In this document: one piece after another, positions 10,001 through 16,413 of the stretch
Numbering within the stretch: position 1 is the first letter of the stretch
How the letters are laid out: every line of letters starts with the position of its first letter
The notes under the pieces: model-generated
Databases searched by the model: none
What the model was told of the DNA's origin: nothing
What the model saw: the letters and a program-made list of their open reading frames with translations, nothing else
NCBI GenBank assembly: GCA_029260165.1
Contig: JAJDDT010000108.1
Span: 1-45,028, forward strand
Origin: Phycisphaerae bacterium
GTDB taxonomy: Bacteria > Planctomycetota > Phycisphaerae > UBA1845
Direction: 5' to 3'
Length of the DNA: 45,028 bases
Made by a program: the position numbers and the translations under genes

Positions 10001-11544
10001 TTTCTGACGCTGATACCGACGGGGACAGTACGCCGGATTGCTCCGACGATTGCCCGATGGATCCGAACAAGATCGCGGCAGGCATTTGTGGCTGCGGCGT
10101 GAGCGACGCGGATACGGATGGCGATACCGTGGCAGATTGCAATGACAACTGTCCGGCTGACCCGAACAAGGTCGATCCGGGCGTGTGTGGTTGTGGTGTG
10201 GCGGATACCGATTCTGACAGCGACGGGACGTTGGACTGCAACGACAACTGTCCGAATGATTCGAGCAAGGTCGATCCGGGTGTTTGTGGTTGCGGGGTCA
10301 GTGATGTTGACAGCGATCTAGATGGTACGGCTGACTGCGATGATGGTTGTCCGAACGATCCGGACAAGGTCAATCCGGGGCTGTGTGGATGTGGTATTTC
10401 TGACGCTGATACCGACGGGGACAATACGCCGGATTGCTCCGACGGTTGCCCGACTGATCCGACCAAGATTGTGCCGGGTGTTTGCGGCTGCGGAACTGCG
10501 GATACGGATGGTGACAGTGACGGTACTGCCGACTGCATTGACGGATGTCCGGCCGATCCGAACAAGACCTCCGCGGGTCAGTGTGGTTGCGGTGTGGCTG
10601 ACACCGACCTGGATGGTGACGGAATAGCCGACTGCAACGACGGTTGTCCGAACGATCCGGGCAAGACTGATCCGGGGACGTGTGGTTGCGGTGTGTCCGA
10701 CGACGACTCCGATGGTGATGGTACGGCTGACTGCAACGATGGTTGCCCGAGCGATCCGAACAAGGTGACCGAGGGGCAGTGCGGATGTGGTGTGCCGGAT
10801 GATGACACTGATTCGGACGGAACAGCCGACTGTAATGATGGTTGTCCGGACGATCCTGACAAAATCAGTCCGGGTGTTTGTGGTTGCGGTAATATCGACA
10901 CGGATACCGATAGCGACGGAACAGCCGACTGTGTTGACAACTGTCCGAACGATCCGAACAAGATCGTTCCGGGAGCGTGTGGTTGTGGTGTGGCTGACAC
11001 CGACGGTGACAGCGACGGGACTCCTGATTGTAACGATGCCTGTCCGGCTGACCCGACCAAGATCGCACCGGGTGATTGTGGTTGTGGTGTGTCTGATGCG
11101 GATACCGACCTTGATGGTGTGGCCGATTGCAATGACGGGTGCGTGAATGATCCCGCCAAGACGTCGCCGGGAGTTTGCGGTTGCGGTGTGTCGGACGATG
11201 ACGGCGATTTGGATGGTACGGCTGATTGCTTCGATCTCTGTCCTGCTGATCCAGCCAAGGCGACACCGGGGCAATGCGGTTGCGGTATTCCCGATTCAGA
11301 TTTTGATGGTGACGGTGTCCCGTCGTGCATTGACGGGTGCCCGATCGATCCCTTGAAAACGGTCGTGGGTATTTGCGGCTGCAATGTCCCTGATACAGAC
11401 GCGGACAACGATGGTGTGGCTGACTGTCTGCCGCCGTTGGCGATTCCGGTGATGTCGAACCGGGGTGTGGTGGTTCTGCTGGTGTTGTTCGTTATTGGAA
11501 TGATGTTGAGATTTCGACGAGCGGATCGGGGGCGAGCGGTTTAG
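1072..11544 (+). CDS. Giant Cys/Asp-repeat secreted protein with IPTL-type sorting tail
   Basis: A 3490-residue protein. ATG 1072 is chosen because a signal peptide (MLRFLLGVIGLGIFAQSGWA) follows at once; GTG 1039 is in frame but would precede it with polar residues. Order of parts: a DUF4114-like domain (FEDLPDGGDEDYNDL, near residue 200); three 33-residue repeats; an SD-rich linker; a CGNGICEPFAGEDC cysteine cluster; a LamG/concanavalin-like domain (about residues 375-590); five repeats; a second unique beta-rich domain (about 795-965); an unbroken array of 73 repeats; and a tail of AIPVMSNRG, a helix and RFRRADR. The consensus repeat is xxPGxCGCGxxDxDxDxDG followed by TxDCNDxCPxDPxK, four cysteines and a calcium-loop-like acidic run each, resembling thrombospondin type 3 repeats. 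It is probably a cell-surface, calcium-binding, disulfide-rich fibre or adhesin sorted by the XrtH encoded next. That role is inference; frame and architecture are seen directly. Confidence 0.9.
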   Translation: MSRMLRFLLGVIGLGIFAQSGWAAQTPIEDSGPEGITAILGTLYTNGETITRVDDFPDSLTPVDEGVALELLPPGTGLPPDRTDQTWTDGIVTVNAQVRFAGFGQTFGWERGGVLTDLFTVSGSGFGATGGVNGIDVSGGLFHWYDRAQDDDDDEFVWLSDVSANSDGVDHMIAFRIEGGATTSTTWLVCFEDLPDGGDEDYNDLCVEIVVDDCPNDPDKNAPGVCGCGVPDVDDDGDGNFDCIDQCPDDPNKSQPGACGCGVADTDSDLDGTADCTDGCPSDPAKTSPGVCGCGFVDTNSDSDSDSDSDDDDDSDSDSGSDEDCDPKGPSCGNGICEPFAGEDCLSCPADCRGDQSGQPWNRFCCGAGGGENFESDVADDEIGSVHGEYEHVELGHEGCVAGDLDTSAEFSGNSYVEFPHSSDLEMAAGSISLCFKDLNSITTAGLFSKDSSGFDDGGHVNIGTKKNKVEVRLQSVSDSYFVRSGSIQLDQWYHVVFTFGPGGMKLYMDGALVDTDPFSGGLTSNMEPFVIGAATWVSGNQTIHSLSNFFSGLIDEVIVFDRQLTDAEIANLNSAKLAGVAAGFGDKVASLGPQHYWRLGENLVGCDDARCDEGVWICANDCAVDCIDQCPDDPNKIEPGECGCGFSDRDDDGDGVANCNDGCPDDASKTSPGSCGCGVSDTGDSDGDGSLDCADGCPSDPNKIVPGDCGCGVVDVDTDGDGAADCVDPCFEDPGKVDPGACGCGELDTDTDLDGTADCIDGCPIDPAKIAPGVCGCGHTDKCNEEEFVNLSSTVQGSRCEVSFRPVNSDGLPAGFVLTARSRIDRHSPTDPDAVGILGAYKNDSKGAGVSPADCSGGSSLAGTGGDRDEELIVTFDVPVRASDVVVGLRKIKFNKDDPVIFISSDASPSWDFTILESEIVAAFTSTGSDRGDVDFAGFTSLPAGLLIDQFKVRETKKDIRVFSVATALECDSDDDGTSDCADGCPDDPNKTTPGDCGCGVVDIDGDGDGTADCIDGCPGDTDKTSPGVCGCGVPDADGDGDGTLNCEDDCPADPNKSSPGVCGCGNVDTDSDLDGTADCDDDCPADPNKTLAGACGCGVSDVDTDVDGTPDCNDECDLDPAKTLPGACGCGVADTDTDGDGTADCVDGCPNDPAKTSGDVCGCGVSDVDSDGDGSPNCIDGCEFDPNKTNPGACGCGVADTDSDGDGVANCNDLCPGKPDLDDDGDGVLNCDDGCPFDPNKIAPGVCGCGVLDTDSDGDGTADCDDACASDPNKVVGGQCGCGVADTDTDGDGTADCNDGCVGDPAKVSPGVCGCGVADVDTDGDGTPNCNDNCPLDPNKVSPGICGCGVSDADGDGDGTADCNDGCPLDPTKTVVGTCGCGTPDTDSDSDGTPNCNDGCPNDVNKIAPGVCGCGVSDVDSDGDGAADCVDECPADSTRTTADPQCGCGVVADDDDLDGTPNCVDLCPLDPGKTSPGICGCGVSDADGDLDGTADCNDGCPMDPNKVGPGQCGCGVADTDGDLDGTADCNDLCPTDPGKTSPGVCGCGAADTDSDGDGTPDCNDNCPSDLNKTEPGACGCGVADTDTDGDSAPDCNESCPNDPNKTEPGACGCGVLDTDTDVDGTADCNDGCPLDPGKTSGGACGCGVADTDGDGDGTADCNDNCPNDPGKVDGGLCGCGVVDTDTDGDGTPDCNDGCPMDPAKVGPGACGCGTPDTDGDGDGTPDCNDNCPADPNKTGPGQCGCGALETDTDGDGTADCNDLCPDDPGKIEAGACGCGVSDADADGDGTADCNDGCPNDPNKTMPGICGCGTPDTDGDGDGTADCNDMCAVDPEKTEPGQCGCGNLETDSDLDGTADCNDGCPDDPDKVLPGVCDCGTPDTDTDGDGTSDCDDACPNDPGKTNPGVCGCGMPDIDSDGDGVLDCNDQCKSAPDVDSDGDGVLDCDDDCPNDPGKVAPGVCGCGTADTDTDGDGTPDCDDVCLNDPNKIVPGQCGCGNVETDTDMDGTADCIDGCPTDANKTSPGICGCGFADTDGDGDGTADCNDNCPVDPNKVEPGQCGCGALETDTDGDGTADCNDQCPSDPAKTMPGTCGCGTPDTDGDGDGTADCNDLCPIDPGKTVPGQCGCGAPDTDTDGDGTADCVDGCPGNPFKTDPGVCGCNQTDTDSDGDGVADCNDSCPLDPNKTAPGACGCGTPETDTDGDGVADCNDNCLNDPNKVDPGQCGCGVADTDTDGDGTADCNDGCPSDAGKVVPGVCGCGTPDTDTDGDGVADCLDLCPNDPLKLAPGNCGCGAVDTDTDGDGTSDCNDLCPNDPGKTSPGVCGCGVADTDGDADGTPDCNDACPVDPDKIDPGVCGCDVSDVDTDGDGTADCNDLCPVDPLKTSPGVCGCGASDVDTDGDGTSDCIDGCPADPAKVSAGICGCGASDADGDLDGTADCNDECPADPNKILTGICGCGVADTDGDSDGTADCNDNCPADPNKIDPGVCGCGVLDIDGDADGTPDCNDNCPADPNKIDPGVCGCGTSDVDSDNDGTPDCNDDCPNDPDKIVVGICGCGVSDVDTDVDGTADCDDQCPSDPNKQFEGICGCGVTDVDSDLDGTPDCNDNCPNDPLKTSPGVCGCGVGDTDGDGDGTFDCNDLCPADPNKSAPGICGCGVSDADGDLDGTADCNDNCPADLNKTEPGQCGCGVADTDTDLDGTADCNDGCPTDPDKTSPGTCDCGTPETDTDSDGTPDCNDGCPNDLNKTNPGVCGCGVADVDSDGDGVFDCNDQCFNAPDVDTDGDGTLDCDDDCLNDPNKIAPGLCGCGVPDTDTDGDLTPDCNDACINDPTKIDPGQCGCGNPDTDTDLDGVADCNDGCPNDPDKVSPGVCDCGTSDVDTDGDGVSDCNDGCPMDINKVMPGQCGCGFVDVDSDGDGVADCNDQCPADSTKTAPGICGCGVVDIDTDLDGVFDCNDLCPNDPDKVLPGLCGCGISDADTDGDSTPDCSDDCPMDPNKIAAGICGCGVSDADTDGDTVADCNDNCPADPNKVDPGVCGCGVADTDSDSDGTLDCNDNCPNDSSKVDPGVCGCGVSDVDSDLDGTADCDDGCPNDPDKVNPGLCGCGISDADTDGDNTPDCSDGCPTDPTKIVPGVCGCGTADTDGDSDGTADCIDGCPADPNKTSAGQCGCGVADTDLDGDGIADCNDGCPNDPGKTDPGTCGCGVSDDDSDGDGTADCNDGCPSDPNKVTEGQCGCGVPDDDTDSDGTADCNDGCPDDPDKISPGVCGCGNIDTDTDSDGTADCVDNCPNDPNKIVPGACGCGVADTDGDSDGTPDCNDACPADPTKIAPGDCGCGVSDADTDLDGVADCNDGCVNDPAKTSPGVCGCGVSDDDGDLDGTADCFDLCPADPAKATPGQCGCGIPDSDFDGDGVPSCIDGCPIDPLKTVVGICGCNVPDTDADNDGVADCLPPLAIPVMSNRGVVVLLVLFVIGMMLRFRRADRGRAV
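1972..2038 (+). repeat. GACAGT-type microsatellite coding an SD/DD linker
   Basis: Imperfect six-base repeats (GACAGT, GACAGC, GATAGT, with GACGAC in the middle) encode a Ser-Asp/Asp-Asp run between the third 33-residue unit and the CGNGIC cluster of the giant protein. It is a flexible acidic linker, possibly length-variable by slippage in six-base, frame-keeping steps. Confidence 0.8.
4042..11434 (+). repeat. Array of 73 tandem 99-bp coding repeats
   Basis: I counted 73 consecutive units in the translation from TTPGDCGCG to TVVGICGCN. Nearly all are exactly 33 codons. Three (7th, 28th, 53rd) carry an extra 20 residues of the form xPDxDxDGDGxLxCDD, and one (14th) has one extra residue. The measured span fits 73 x 33 plus these additions. 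Two earlier short blocks, about 1720-1970 and 2960-3420, add three and five units. Confidence 0.9.
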
Positions 11545-11643
11545 CCCCGCCGATTTTGACGTCTGAGAATGCCGGATTTGCGTCAGGAATTGTATTCGGA
11601 CGCTCTGTGCGCCTCTTTTTGTTGATCAATTCTTGGGTTCAGG

Positions 11644-11666
11644 CCCGCATTCGGGTAAAATGCGGG
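11644..11666 (+). promoter_or_regulatory. Perfect hairpin with overlapping promoter-like boxes before xrtH
   Basis: CCCGCATT at 11644-11651 is perfectly complementary to AATGCGGG at 11659-11666, with a seven-base loop. No T-run follows, so an intrinsic terminator for the giant gene is only a possibility. TTGGGT (11633-11638), a 17-base spacer and TAAAAT (11656-11661) resemble a sigma-70 promoter and overlap the hairpin. Either reading would separate the operon from the substrate gene upstream. Confidence 0.35.
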
Positions 11667-11755
11667 TCGTTGCAGGACGCGCCGGAACCGAGGGGTTTCT
11701 GACGCACGAGGTGTAGGTGTGTACGCAAATCGCGTTGGAAGAGCCGGTCTCCGCC

Positions 11756-12361
11756 ATGGGCAGATCAAGAAAGCGACATCACTCGAAAAAAGCGCATGGC
11801 GCTGACGGGCGTGGTCCGACCGCGGACGGGAATCCTGAGAAACGCGAAGGCGACAGGGGCGCGGTCATTCGCGCCATCCTTATTTTCGGTGGGTTGATGG
11901 GTCTGTTCTACGGCCTTGACTACTATTTTGAGCTTGAATCGAACAAGAACTTCCATGTGTACCTGAATAAGATCGCGTCTGTGACCGGACAGATTCTCGG
12001 GTTTTTCGGAACCGACGTGAATGTGGAAGGCAATGTCATCTGGCAGGGGGAATTCCGCGTGCGTGTTGCCCGTGGTTGTGACGCACTCGAGCCGTCAGCC
12101 GCTTTCATCGCAGCCGTGTTGGCGTCGCCGGTGGCGATGAGGCTGAAGATTCCGGGGGTGCTGGTCGGGACGATTTCCATTCTGCTGTTGAATCTCGTGC
12201 GTGTTGTCAGTCTTTTCCTTGTCGGTATCCACTTCAGGTCGATCTTCGACATGATGCACTACGATGTCTGGCAGGCGGCGTTCATCGTGTTGGCTATCCT
12301 GTTTTGGGCGGTCTGGGTTCAGTGGGCGACGCGTCATGCGATCAAGGTGGAGCATGCTTAA
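11756..12361 (+). CDS. xrtH: Exosortase H (IPTL-CTERM-type sorting transpeptidase)
   Basis: A 201-residue integral membrane protein. After a basic N-terminus (about 35 residues) come several hydrophobic segments holding the exosortase catalytic residues: Cys108 in ARGCDALEP, Arg149 in LLNLVRVVSLF and His168 in FDMMHYDVWQ. The GCDALEP form and small size fit the H subfamily, known to pair with IPTLxxWG-CTERM proteins. Exosortases act in the inner membrane, cutting the C-terminal signal of exported proteins and probably joining the new end to a cell-envelope acceptor. Two proteins with IPTV/IPVM tails are encoded directly upstream, which supports the assignment. ATG 11756 is preferred over GTG 11717, with GGAAGAG about 12 bases upstream. 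It overlaps the next gene by eight bases. Confidence 0.85.
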   Translation: MGRSRKRHHSKKAHGADGRGPTADGNPEKREGDRGAVIRAILIFGGLMGLFYGLDYYFELESNKNFHVYLNKIASVTGQILGFFGTDVNVEGNVIWQGEFRVRVARGCDALEPSAAFIAAVLASPVAMRLKIPGVLVGTISILLLNLVRVVSLFLVGIHFRSIFDMMHYDVWQAAFIVLAILFWAVWVQWATRHAIKVEHA

Positions 12362-13010
12362 CACGAAAGCGCTGGCGGGTTTCTTCGGGCGATTTCTCGC
12401 CTTTTTTACCGCGATGCTTTTGCTCTGGCCAATTGTGGGCGAAACGTACGGCACGATGTATCGCTCCGAGATGAACACTATTTTCTCATCATTCTTCGCG
12501 GACGGCGTTGTCTCACTCAAGTCGCTACAGGACGAAGGTACGACGTTCGATACGGACCTGATTCTCGCGAGCAGAACGTCGGGTCTCGAGTTGGGTCGAA
12601 GGATTAACAGTTACCAGCAAGGCTACCTCCCGACGATTTATCTTCTGGGACTTATTCTTGCGACGCCGATCCCCTGGTCGCGACGGTTTCGCGCGATTCT
12701 ATGGGGCCTGGTCATCGTCAATATCTACCTGCCCCTGCGGCTGCTCCCCGCGTTGTTGTTGGATTTCTCAAATCCGCAGTTGGGTGTTGTAACGCTCGGC
12801 CCGTGGTTCGCGACCATCGTCAGGTTTTTTCGGGATGTCGTGCATATTGGTTTCGCCGGTCATTTTGTCGTGCCGATCCCAATCTGGTTCCTGCTGTGCT
12901 TCCGCCGCGGAGATGCGGCACGCATCCTTGGGAATTCAAAAGAGGTGCGTCCGCCCGCAGAAACGAAGTCCGGCAGCGCCGCCCATCGATCTCTTCCCGA
13001 TCCTCGGTAG
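12354..13010 (+). CDS. Probable exosortase H-associated membrane protein
   Basis: A 218-residue membrane protein with an N-terminal hydrophobic segment (FGRFLAFFTAMLLLWPIVGE) and further segments near residues 90-105, 115-140 and 165-185, ending in a polar tail. The start ATG at 12354 overlaps the end of xrtH by eight bases and has GGTGG just upstream, so the two are translationally coupled. A membrane protein directly after xrtH is common in XrtH loci, and a role as partner of the sorting enzyme is inferred from that. I see no catalytic motif. The coupling is seen directly; family membership is judged from size, topology and position. Confidence 0.65.
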   Translation: MLNTKALAGFFGRFLAFFTAMLLLWPIVGETYGTMYRSEMNTIFSSFFADGVVSLKSLQDEGTTFDTDLILASRTSGLELGRRINSYQQGYLPTIYLLGLILATPIPWSRRFRAILWGLVIVNIYLPLRLLPALLLDFSNPQLGVVTLGPWFATIVRFFRDVVHIGFAGHFVVPIPIWFLLCFRRGDAARILGNSKEVRPPAETKSGSAAHRSLPDPR

Positions 13011-13042
13011 CCAATCCACGCATCCTGTGACAGAATGACAGT

Positions 13043-14848
13043 ATGCGGAATGAGGTAGTCGTGTATTCCAGCAGTGCCCGGATTGACCTGCGCCACAACA
13101 ATCGTCGACGTGCGCTCGCAGGCCGGACGGTGACGGTGGGACTGGCGGTGGTTGCGATTGTGGTCGTTGGGCTTGTCGTGGCAGACAAGGTCGGTTTCCC
13201 GCTCGCGGGATACGGGATTGGTGCGTCAAATCCAACAAAGCGGCAGGGTAATGGGGGCGGCGATTCCATTGCCGGCGAACGGGTATTCCGGGATGTGACG
13301 GCGGATTCGGGTGTCGATTTTGTGCATGTTCACGGCGATGAAACACGCTACTACTTTCCGGAACTGACGGGTCCGGGGGGGGCGTTCGTCGACTACGACA
13401 ACGACGGAGACCTCGACCTGTTTCTGGTTCAGAGCGGACAGATTGGCGCCGAATCGAACGTGCACCGGAGTCAACTGTTTCGCAATGACGGATCGGGGAA
13501 TTTTGAAAACGTAACCGTCGGGTCTGGTGCGGATGTCGGTGGGTACGGGATTGGATGTGCAGCCGCTGACTACGATGGCGACGGGGATGTCGATCTGTAC
13601 GTCACGCGCCTTGGCACCGACGTATTGCTCAGAAACAACGGTGATGGTTCGTTCACCAACGTCAGCAGGGAAGCCGGGATTGTGAACGACGCCTTTTCCG
13701 CGAGCGCTTCCTTTTTCGATTTTGATCGGGACGGCGTGCTCGACATTTTTGTCACGAATTATGTGGTCTGGTCGGTGCAGACCGAATCGCGATGCTACGG
13801 CACGTCCGGCGGTCGGGAATACTGTGCCCCGAGGGAATACCCACCGTCGGTCGACAAATTGTATCGTGGGATTGGCGACGGCACGTTTGAGGACGTGACC
13901 GATGCTTCCGGGATCGGTAGTGCGCGTGGAAACGGATTGGCGGTTCTTTGCACCGATCTCAACGATGACGGCTGGGTTGATGTGTATGTTGCCAACGACC
14001 AGACGCCGGCTCATTACTGGGTGAATCAAGAGGACGGTACGTTTATCGAGGATGCGGCCGTGTCCGGGTGTGCGTTTAGTCGCGACGGCATCGCGATCGC
14101 GGGCATGGGGATCGCGGCCGAGGATTTTGACGCGGACGGCGACTACGATCTTCTCGTCACCAACATTCGCGATCAGGCTCATCTTTGTCTTCGAAACGAG
14201 GGCGGCGCGTTCGCTGACGTCAGCCACGAGTGGGGATTCGGCGGCTGGGCGTTGCCGTTTACCGCATTCGGTATCGGGGTGTTTGACCAGAATCACGACG
14301 GCGAGCTGGAGGTTTTCATCGCAAACGGAGCCGTCATGAGACTGGCGGAACCATTCCGCGTTGGTTCACCCTATGCGATGCCCAACCAGTTTATTCGCAG
14401 AGATGAAAAAACGGGCCGGTATGAAGACGTGTCACACGAACTCGGGTTGCCGGTTTCCGATGCTTGCATAAGCCGCGGTGTGATATTGGGTGATTACGAC
14501 GAAGACGGTGACGTGGACGTGGTCGTGACGAACAACCGCGGACCGGTCAGGTTCCTGCGCAACGAAACAACCGGCGGCCACTGGACCACGCTTGAAATCC
14601 TGTTCGCAACAAACGGACCTGCCATCAATGCGCGTGTCGAGCTGTCTGCCGGGGGGGAAACCCATCGCCGCGAGGTTCGCCCCGGGCAGGGTTACCTGAC
14701 GAGCAGCGATTCTCGAATTCATGTCGGACTCGGTGAGGCAGAGGTGATCAATAAACTCACGATTCGTTGGCCCGACGGTACGGTCGGAGAGTGGCGGGAT
14801 TTGCCGGTCAATGAACGTCTTCGCTATGTGCAAGGCTCTGCTCAATGA
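13043..14848 (+). CDS. CRTAC1-family FG-GAP/VCBS repeat protein with ASPIC/UnbV domain
   Basis: A 601-residue protein with one N-terminal membrane anchor (about residues 30-47, VTVGLAVVAIVVVGLVVADK), so the bulk lies outside the membrane. At least seven FG-GAP/VCBS blades follow, marked by FVDYDNDGDLDLF, ADYDGDGDVDLY, FDFDRDGVLDIF, TDLNDDGWVDVY, EDFDADGDYDLL and GDYDEDGDVDVV. These form a calcium-binding beta-propeller. The C-terminus is an ASPIC/UnbV domain (RPGQGYLTSSDSRIHVGLG, IRWPDGTVGEW). Such proteins are abundant in Planctomycetes and often stand beside TPR proteins, as here; their biochemical role is unsettled. The gene starts 32 bases after the preceding one and ends 32 bases before the next, so it belongs to the xrtH operon. 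Confidence 0.9.
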   Translation: MRNEVVVYSSSARIDLRHNNRRRALAGRTVTVGLAVVAIVVVGLVVADKVGFPLAGYGIGASNPTKRQGNGGGDSIAGERVFRDVTADSGVDFVHVHGDETRYYFPELTGPGGAFVDYDNDGDLDLFLVQSGQIGAESNVHRSQLFRNDGSGNFENVTVGSGADVGGYGIGCAAADYDGDGDVDLYVTRLGTDVLLRNNGDGSFTNVSREAGIVNDAFSASASFFDFDRDGVLDIFVTNYVVWSVQTESRCYGTSGGREYCAPREYPPSVDKLYRGIGDGTFEDVTDASGIGSARGNGLAVLCTDLNDDGWVDVYVANDQTPAHYWVNQEDGTFIEDAAVSGCAFSRDGIAIAGMGIAAEDFDADGDYDLLVTNIRDQAHLCLRNEGGAFADVSHEWGFGGWALPFTAFGIGVFDQNHDGELEVFIANGAVMRLAEPFRVGSPYAMPNQFIRRDEKTGRYEDVSHELGLPVSDACISRGVILGDYDEDGDVDVVVTNNRGPVRFLRNETTGGHWTTLEILFATNGPAINARVELSAGGETHRREVRPGQGYLTSSDSRIHVGLGEAEVINKLTIRWPDGTVGEWRDLPVNERLRYVQGSAQ

Positions 14849-14880
14849 CCGGCAGGCATCAGAATCGATAGGGCGGGTGG

Positions 14881-16383
14881 ATGACAAGGCGGCGAAAGGC
14901 ATCCCGAAGAAACGATCGCAAATTGACGCCCGGTCCTGCGGCGGTCAATGGCGCGTTGCTTTTCATCATCGTGGTTGGCATCGGGTATCTGTGTTTCAAG
15001 TCAGATCAGCCCGATGCGGAGAATGACCTTCGTGCTACACGACGCACCGTGCCCGATCCGCCCGTGCTTCGCATCACGACCGCGAGCGGTGTCAAAGTCG
15101 CCGACATTGATAATGCCGAATTCAAGCAGTGGTGCGAGAAAGTGGGGCTGCCACCGGCACCACCAATATCATCGCTGGATCCGATCATCGCGAGCAAGTG
15201 TCGGCAGGTGTTTCTCAACGCAGCCAGGTCGCCGACGGCAGCCAATCTCGGACTGGCCGGGCAGATTTGTGAGAGTCTGCAGGCACACAGAAGTGCCAGG
15301 GTGTTTCTTTCGCGTGCAGCCTCACTCGATTCAGGGGAATTTCGTTGGCCTTACCTCCTTGGCTGCATCGCGCAAATGACCGGTGACCTCGCCGCCGCTC
15401 AGGAGTGGTTTGAGCGATCGTCGAAAATTGACGCCGAACATGCGATTCTCTACGCAAGATACGGGCAGGTGCTTCTCGATGATGGAAAGACGGTCAAAGC
15501 GCGTGACATGTTCCGTCGGTACGTCAGTTTGTCGCCGAATGACGGGATGGGGTTTGTCGGATTGGCCCGAATTGCTCTTGCCGACGGCAGGCCTGATGAG
15601 GCGCTCCTGCAACTGAATCAGGCGTTGCAAAAGACGCCCAACGATTTTCAGGTTCACTACCAACTCGGCAAGACGCTTGTTACTTTGGGGCGGAAGGAGC
15701 AGGCTGACAAGCATTTTGAGATGGCTGGCAAACTGCCTTCGGGCGTTCAGTTTAATGGCAGGGACTCAATCATTCAGGAACTGAACAAGCTCGCCGGATC
15801 GGTCGAATTGCTGGTCTCGGAGTTGCGGGGTATCAGGCACTCTTCGGATTGGCCTCGAATGGCTGAGATCATCGAGGAAATTGTCCAGCGACGCCCCGGT
15901 GATGTGGTGATGGCTGTCAATCTTGCTGACATCTATCGAAAGCTGGGACGAATCGAAGACGCCCATGCCCTTCTCGATCGACTTGAAACACAATACGGAA
16001 ATCTGCCGCGTTTCCACACCGCCCGCGCCGTGCTTTTTATCGGCGAGAGCAGGGCCGACGAGGCCGAAACCGAGAGTCGAAAAGCCATCGCGATTGATCC
16101 CAATGACGAACGAGCCTATGACGTTCTTGCTCGTGCTCTCGTCGTCAAGCGCGAGTGGCAGGACGCCGAGACCGCCATCAGGAAGTCGATCGAACTTGAC
16201 GACGGCACAATCGGCAAGACGGTCGTCCTTGGCGAAATCCTTCTGGGGCAAAAGAGACTCGCCGAGGCGCGAGAGTGTTACGCTCGTGTTCTCCAGGTTG
16301 AACCAGCCCACGCACATGCGCGACAACGTCTCCAGGCGATCGATCGCCTGTCGCCCGATGACTCGTCTCCCCGGAACCAATAG
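14881..16383 (+). CDS. Membrane-anchored tetratricopeptide-repeat protein
   Basis: A 500-residue protein with a basic N-terminus, one transmembrane segment (about residues 24-40, GALLFIIVVGIGYLCF), then tandem TPR motifs. Typical units include LGCIAQMTGDLAAAQEWFER, YGQVLLDDGKTVKARDMF, GLARIALADGRPDEALLQL and LGKTLVTLGRKEQADKHF, with further units towards the C-terminus (ARALVVKREWQDAETAI, LGEILLGQKRLAEARECY). TPRs are protein-binding scaffolds. Its position as the last gene of the xrtH operon, right after the CRTAC1 protein, suggests a periplasm-facing adaptor in that system. This is inference; no enzymatic domain is visible. ATG 14881 has a GGGCGGG stretch upstream. Confidence 0.85.
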   Translation: MTRRRKASRRNDRKLTPGPAAVNGALLFIIVVGIGYLCFKSDQPDAENDLRATRRTVPDPPVLRITTASGVKVADIDNAEFKQWCEKVGLPPAPPISSLDPIIASKCRQVFLNAARSPTAANLGLAGQICESLQAHRSARVFLSRAASLDSGEFRWPYLLGCIAQMTGDLAAAQEWFERSSKIDAEHAILYARYGQVLLDDGKTVKARDMFRRYVSLSPNDGMGFVGLARIALADGRPDEALLQLNQALQKTPNDFQVHYQLGKTLVTLGRKEQADKHFEMAGKLPSGVQFNGRDSIIQELNKLAGSVELLVSELRGIRHSSDWPRMAEIIEEIVQRRPGDVVMAVNLADIYRKLGRIEDAHALLDRLETQYGNLPRFHTARAVLFIGESRADEAETESRKAIAIDPNDERAYDVLARALVVKREWQDAETAIRKSIELDDGTIGKTVVLGEILLGQKRLAEARECYARVLQVEPAHAHARQRLQAIDRLSPDDSSPRNQ

Positions 16384-16413
16384 CGAAGCAGCCCCAGGAC
16401 GAGAAACAGCCAA

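Noticed and set aside
4042-11434. CRISPR-like regular repeats
   Set aside because: Units are contiguous 99-bp coding repeats without spacers, in one open frame; no cas genes are present.
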